This document shows, piece after piece, positions 60,865-64,000 of a stretch of DNA of 64,000 nt. The translations under genes were made by a program, and so were the position numbers. The notes below the pieces were generated by a model. It saw nothing but the letters and a program-made list of their open reading frames with translations, was not told the DNA's origin and ran no database searches. The DNA comes from Photobacterium sp. Ph5 (GTDB lineage: Bacteria > Pseudomonadota > Gammaproteobacteria > Enterobacterales > Vibrionaceae): NCBI RefSeq assembly GCF_022129445.1, contig NZ_JADQAQ010000015.1, positions 1 to 64,000 of the forward strand. Reading direction: 5' to 3'. Every line of letters begins with the position of its first letter. Within the stretch, counting starts at the first letter, position 1.

Positions 60865-63800
60865 ATGGATATCGCTCGCTATACCATAGCCAAGCGCACC
60901 AGTGTTTGGGTGATCATTGCGCTGATCTTAATTGGTGGCTACATCAGTTATTTAAAGCTAGGTCGTTTTGAAGATCCAGAATTCGTGATCCGCCAAGCAG
61001 TGATTGTCACTCCTTATTCTGGCGCGACGGCACAAGAAGTTTCTGACGAAGTTACTGACGTCATAGAAGGTGCAGTTCAATCTTTACAAGAATTAAAAGA
61101 AGTTAAGTCCGTTTCCAAACAAGGCATGTCTGAAGTTACTGTTGAGATCAAACTTCAGTTTTCAAAAGATCAGGCGGCACTTCAGCAGGTTTGGGATAAG
61201 CTACGTCGTAAAGTCGTTGATGCTCAACGTATGTTACCACCGGGTGCTGGACCATCGATTGTTAATGATGACTTCTCTGATGTTTATGCCTTATTTTTCG
61301 CTGTAACAGGCGAAGGCTTTACTGATAAGCAAATGCAAGACTACGTTGATTCCCTGCGCCGCGAACTTGTTCTTGTTCCTGGTGTAGCTAAAACGGCAAC
61401 ATTAGCAGAACAGCAAGAAGGTATTTTTGTTGAAATCACTAGTGAGCGTTTAGCTAATTACGGCTTGTCCGTTGATAACGTTCTCTCGGTATTACAAAAA
61501 CAAAATATTGTTAATGTCGCAGGAAGCCTAACATCTAATGGGATGCGTTTACCTGTTATTCCAACACCTAATGTCAACTCATTTGAAGATTTACGTAATC
61601 TTCAAATTGGTATTGGTGATAACCATACGGTTTTACATTTAAAAGATATTGCAGATGTTAGTCGTGGCTATCAAGAACCAACCAGCATGCTAATGCGTTT
61701 TAATGGTGAACGTGCGATTGGTTTTGGTATTTCAAATGTTACTGGCGGTAACGTGGTTGATATGGGCGATGCGGTTAAAGCACGTCTTGCTGAACTTGAA
61801 AGCCAACGCCCATTGGGTATGGAGCTCCATGTTATCTCAATGCAATCTGATTCCGTTCGCGACTCTGTAACGAACTTTATCGATAACTTGATTGCTGCTG
61901 TGGTGATTGTTTTTATCGTTTTACTGCTGTTTATGGGTATTCGATCTGGCGTGATTATTGGGTTTGTATTGTTACTAACAGTAGCCGGTACTCTATGCAT
62001 CATGTTAATTGATGACATCGCAATGCAACGGATATCGTTAGGTGCGCTGATCATCGCATTAGGCATGTTGGTAGATAATGCCATTGTGGTAACTGACAGT
62101 ATTCTTGTACGACTCCAAAACAATGAAGATCGTAATGTCGTTATTCCTGAAGTCGTCAATGCAACTAAATGGCCGCTCTTAGGTGGTACTGTTGTGGGTA
62201 TTTGTGCCTTCAGTGCGATTGGCTTATCACCGTCAGATATGGGTGAATATGCTGGTTCGCTATTTTGGGTGATCTTATACTCTATGCTACTTAGCTGGGT
62301 ATTTGCGGTTACCGTAACGCCATTGCTGTGCCATCAGTTCTTAAAAGTTAAAATCAAACAACAAGATAGTAAACCAAGTAAAATTGTAGAAAGTTACAAA
62401 GCTTTGTTAACCTGGGTTTTATCACACCGTAAAACAACAGGAATGTTGCTGCTGGCAACATTGGCTGGTGCTATTTGGGGGATGAAATTTGTCCCACCTG
62501 GCTTTATGCCAGAATCACAACGTGCGCAATTTGTAGTTGATGTCTATCTTCCTCAAGGTACGGATATCACCAATACTGAAAAAACGATCGCGAAGATTGA
62601 ACAAGATATTACCAATAAAGAAGGTATCGGAAATATCTCAAGCTTCATTGGCGGTGGTGGCTTACGCTTCATGCTGACTTATGCACCAGAAGCACGTAAT
62701 CCAAGTTATGGTCAATTGCTGATTGATATTGATGACTACCGTAATATTGCACCGCTACTTGTTGAGTTACAAACAGAGCTTGATCATAAATACCCTGAAG
62801 CATCGATTAAAGTATGGAAGTTCATGCTAGGTCGCGGAGGCGGTAAAAAGATTGAAGCGGGTTTCCAAGGCCCTGACAGTAGAGTATTACGTGATCTTGC
62901 TGAACAAGCGAAGGCAATTATGCTATCTGATCCAAACTTGATTGCCGTTCAAGATGATTGGCGTCAACAAGTACCTGTTATTAAGCCTGTTTATTCAACA
63001 GAAAAAGCGCAGCGCTACGGGTTAACCAATCAGGAAATCAGCCAAGCAATTGCACAGACCTTGTCTGGCCGCAATGTGGGTGTTTATCGTGAAGGGAATG
63101 ACTTAATTCCGATTGTAGTACGTGCCCCTGAAAGTGAACGAACACATGAACGTGCGATTGAAAACACGGAAGTGCATAGTCGTATGGTAAATGGACCGAT
63201 CCCTGTTAGTCAGTTAATCGAGTCTGTTAATGTCGCGTGGGAAGATGCCATCTTACGTCGAATTAACCGTATTCCAACGATTTTAGTTCAAGCAGATCCT
63301 GCGCCTGGCGTACTAACTGCAGATGCGTTTAACGAACTACGTGGAAAAATCGAAGCTATCGAACTACCACCGGGTTATAAATTGACATGGTACGGTGAAT
63401 ACAAAGCATCAAAAGACGCAAATGAAGGTCTTGCTATTTCAGCACCTTATGGCTTTGCGGCGATGATTTTATCCGTGATCTTTATGTTTAACGCACTAAA
63501 GCAACCATTGATTATTTGGCTAACAGCGCCGTTGGCAATTATTGGCGTTACCATTGGCCTGGTTATTTTCCAAACACCTTTCGAGTTTATGGCGATTCTT
63601 GGCTTCTTGAGCTTAATTGGTATGATGGTTAAAAATGCGATTGTTCTGGTTGATCAAACGGATGTTGAAATCAAAGAAGGAAAGACACCTTACCAAGCAA
63701 TTATTGATTCAGCACTCAGTCGTGCACGCCCTGTTTTACTTGGCGCATTAACCACGATTTTAGGTGTTGCACCTTTACTTGTTGATCCTTTCTTCAAGAG

Positions 63801-63909
63801 TATGGCAGTAACAATCATGTTTGGTTTATTGTTTGCTACCATTTTAACTTTAGTGATTATTCCACTACTTTATGCAGTGCTGTTTAAAGTGGAAATCGAA
63901 CCACAATAA
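60865..63909 (+). CDS. RND efflux pump (AcrB/VexD family)
   Basis: The 1014-residue inner-membrane proton antiporter extrudes drugs, detergents or bile salts. It has twelve helices in two repeats, two large periplasmic loops, and membrane acidic residues in A-L-G-M-L-V-D-N-A-I-V-V (helix 4). The motif G-F-L-S-L-I-G-M-M-V-K-N-A-I-V-L-V-D is near residue 920. The divergent BreR-like TetR points to a BreAB/VexCD-type pump, but substrate cannot be read from sequence. A terminator follows 26 bases after the stop. Confidence 0.93.
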   Translation: MDIARYTIAKRTSVWVIIALILIGGYISYLKLGRFEDPEFVIRQAVIVTPYSGATAQEVSDEVTDVIEGAVQSLQELKEVKSVSKQGMSEVTVEIKLQFSKDQAALQQVWDKLRRKVVDAQRMLPPGAGPSIVNDDFSDVYALFFAVTGEGFTDKQMQDYVDSLRRELVLVPGVAKTATLAEQQEGIFVEITSERLANYGLSVDNVLSVLQKQNIVNVAGSLTSNGMRLPVIPTPNVNSFEDLRNLQIGIGDNHTVLHLKDIADVSRGYQEPTSMLMRFNGERAIGFGISNVTGGNVVDMGDAVKARLAELESQRPLGMELHVISMQSDSVRDSVTNFIDNLIAAVVIVFIVLLLFMGIRSGVIIGFVLLLTVAGTLCIMLIDDIAMQRISLGALIIALGMLVDNAIVVTDSILVRLQNNEDRNVVIPEVVNATKWPLLGGTVVGICAFSAIGLSPSDMGEYAGSLFWVILYSMLLSWVFAVTVTPLLCHQFLKVKIKQQDSKPSKIVESYKALLTWVLSHRKTTGMLLLATLAGAIWGMKFVPPGFMPESQRAQFVVDVYLPQGTDITNTEKTIAKIEQDITNKEGIGNISSFIGGGGLRFMLTYAPEARNPSYGQLLIDIDDYRNIAPLLVELQTELDHKYPEASIKVWKFMLGRGGGKKIEAGFQGPDSRVLRDLAEQAKAIMLSDPNLIAVQDDWRQQVPVIKPVYSTEKAQRYGLTNQEISQAIAQTLSGRNVGVYREGNDLIPIVVRAPESERTHERAIENTEVHSRMVNGPIPVSQLIESVNVAWEDAILRRINRIPTILVQADPAPGVLTADAFNELRGKIEAIELPPGYKLTWYGEYKASKDANEGLAISAPYGFAAMILSVIFMFNALKQPLIIWLTAPLAIIGVTIGLVIFQTPFEFMAILGFLSLIGMMVKNAIVLVDQTDVEIKEGKTPYQAIIDSALSRARPVLLGALTTILGVAPLLVDPFFKSMAVTIMFGLLFATILTLVIIPLLYAVLFKVEIEPQ

Positions 63910-63934
63910 TAACCGTATAGCTAACTAAACAATC

Positions 63935-63967
63935 AAAGGGACGTATTATCTTATACGTCCTTTTTTT
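63935..63967 (+). terminator. intrinsic terminator after the RND operon
   Basis: A 12-pair stem (including one G-U pair) joins 63935-63946 with 63953-63964 around a six-base loop and is followed by T-residues to 63967. It directly follows the pump gene. Confidence 0.85.
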
Positions 63968-64000
63968 GTACTTATATTTATCAATAGACTCAACCAATTT

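Noticed and set aside
1-64000. Search for CRISPR arrays, tRNA or rRNA genes, insertion sequences and integrases
   Set aside because: No regularly spaced repeats, cloverleaf or transposase-like proteins were found by reading. This is a negative by eye, not a computed scan.

Overview
The window is chromosomal DNA from a gamma-proteobacterium of the Vibrionaceae. It is moderately AT-rich (roughly 40 % GC by eye). It carries a second, lateral-type flagellar gene set in the laf order known from Vibrio parahaemolyticus, Photobacterium and Aeromonas, plus an AcfD/SslE-type mucin protease gene, a GtrS/GltR-like sensor pair and many Vibrio-style envelope genes. A Photobacterium-like host is my best guess from gene content. 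No 16S or housekeeping marker is present to prove it. I see no tRNA, rRNA, CRISPR array, transposase or integrase.

Left part (0.3-6.6 kb, plus strand): one tight operon for the lateral filament cap, export chaperones, hook-length control, sigma factor and motor: fliD(lafB)-fliS(lafC)-fliT-like(lafD)-fliK(lafE)-fliL(lafF)-fliA(lafS)-motA(lafT)-motB(lafU). From 6.6 to 10.9 kb there are unlinked small genes: two small membrane proteins, a methyltransferase, a short-chain dehydrogenase, and an ArsR repressor facing a YraQ/ArsP-type permease with twin operators between them.

From 20.8 back to 10.9 kb (minus strand) runs the rod-hook-HAP operon flgBCDEFGHIJKL, ending in a LafW-like gene. A sigma-54-type promoter sits directly in front of flgB. 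flgA diverges from flgB. The usual flgA-flgMN continuity is interrupted by a 1534-residue M60 metalloprotease lipoprotein gene (AcfD/SslE type) and a PcfJ-like gene. After them come flgM, flgN and a lytic transglycosylase gene. Because the local FlgJ is a single-domain protein without a muramidase, this transglycosylase may do the peptidoglycan cutting for the lateral rod.

From 29.7 to 44.7 kb are accessory metabolic and envelope genes. They include a pair of tiny overlapping genes, PhzF, a Dabb-domain protein, a YkgJ-type Cys cluster, YceI with cytochrome b561, RsuA-like, VOC/LysR, Nudix, a POT peptide transporter, a SemiSWEET, a divergent PurA with its own LysR, and three lipoproteins that share one leader but carry unrelated or LEA-like mature parts. 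From 44.9 to 49.3 kb are a cytoplasmic PhoD-like phosphatase and a LysR/MATE pair.

From 49.4 to 64 kb are a response regulator, histidine kinase, orphan sugar-binding protein and esterase operon with an intrinsic terminator between regulator and kinase; a ProXWV-type compatible-solute transporter; a YidA-like phosphatase; a BOF/YgiW protein; and a TetR repressor divergent from a two-gene RND efflux operon with a BreR-like operator.
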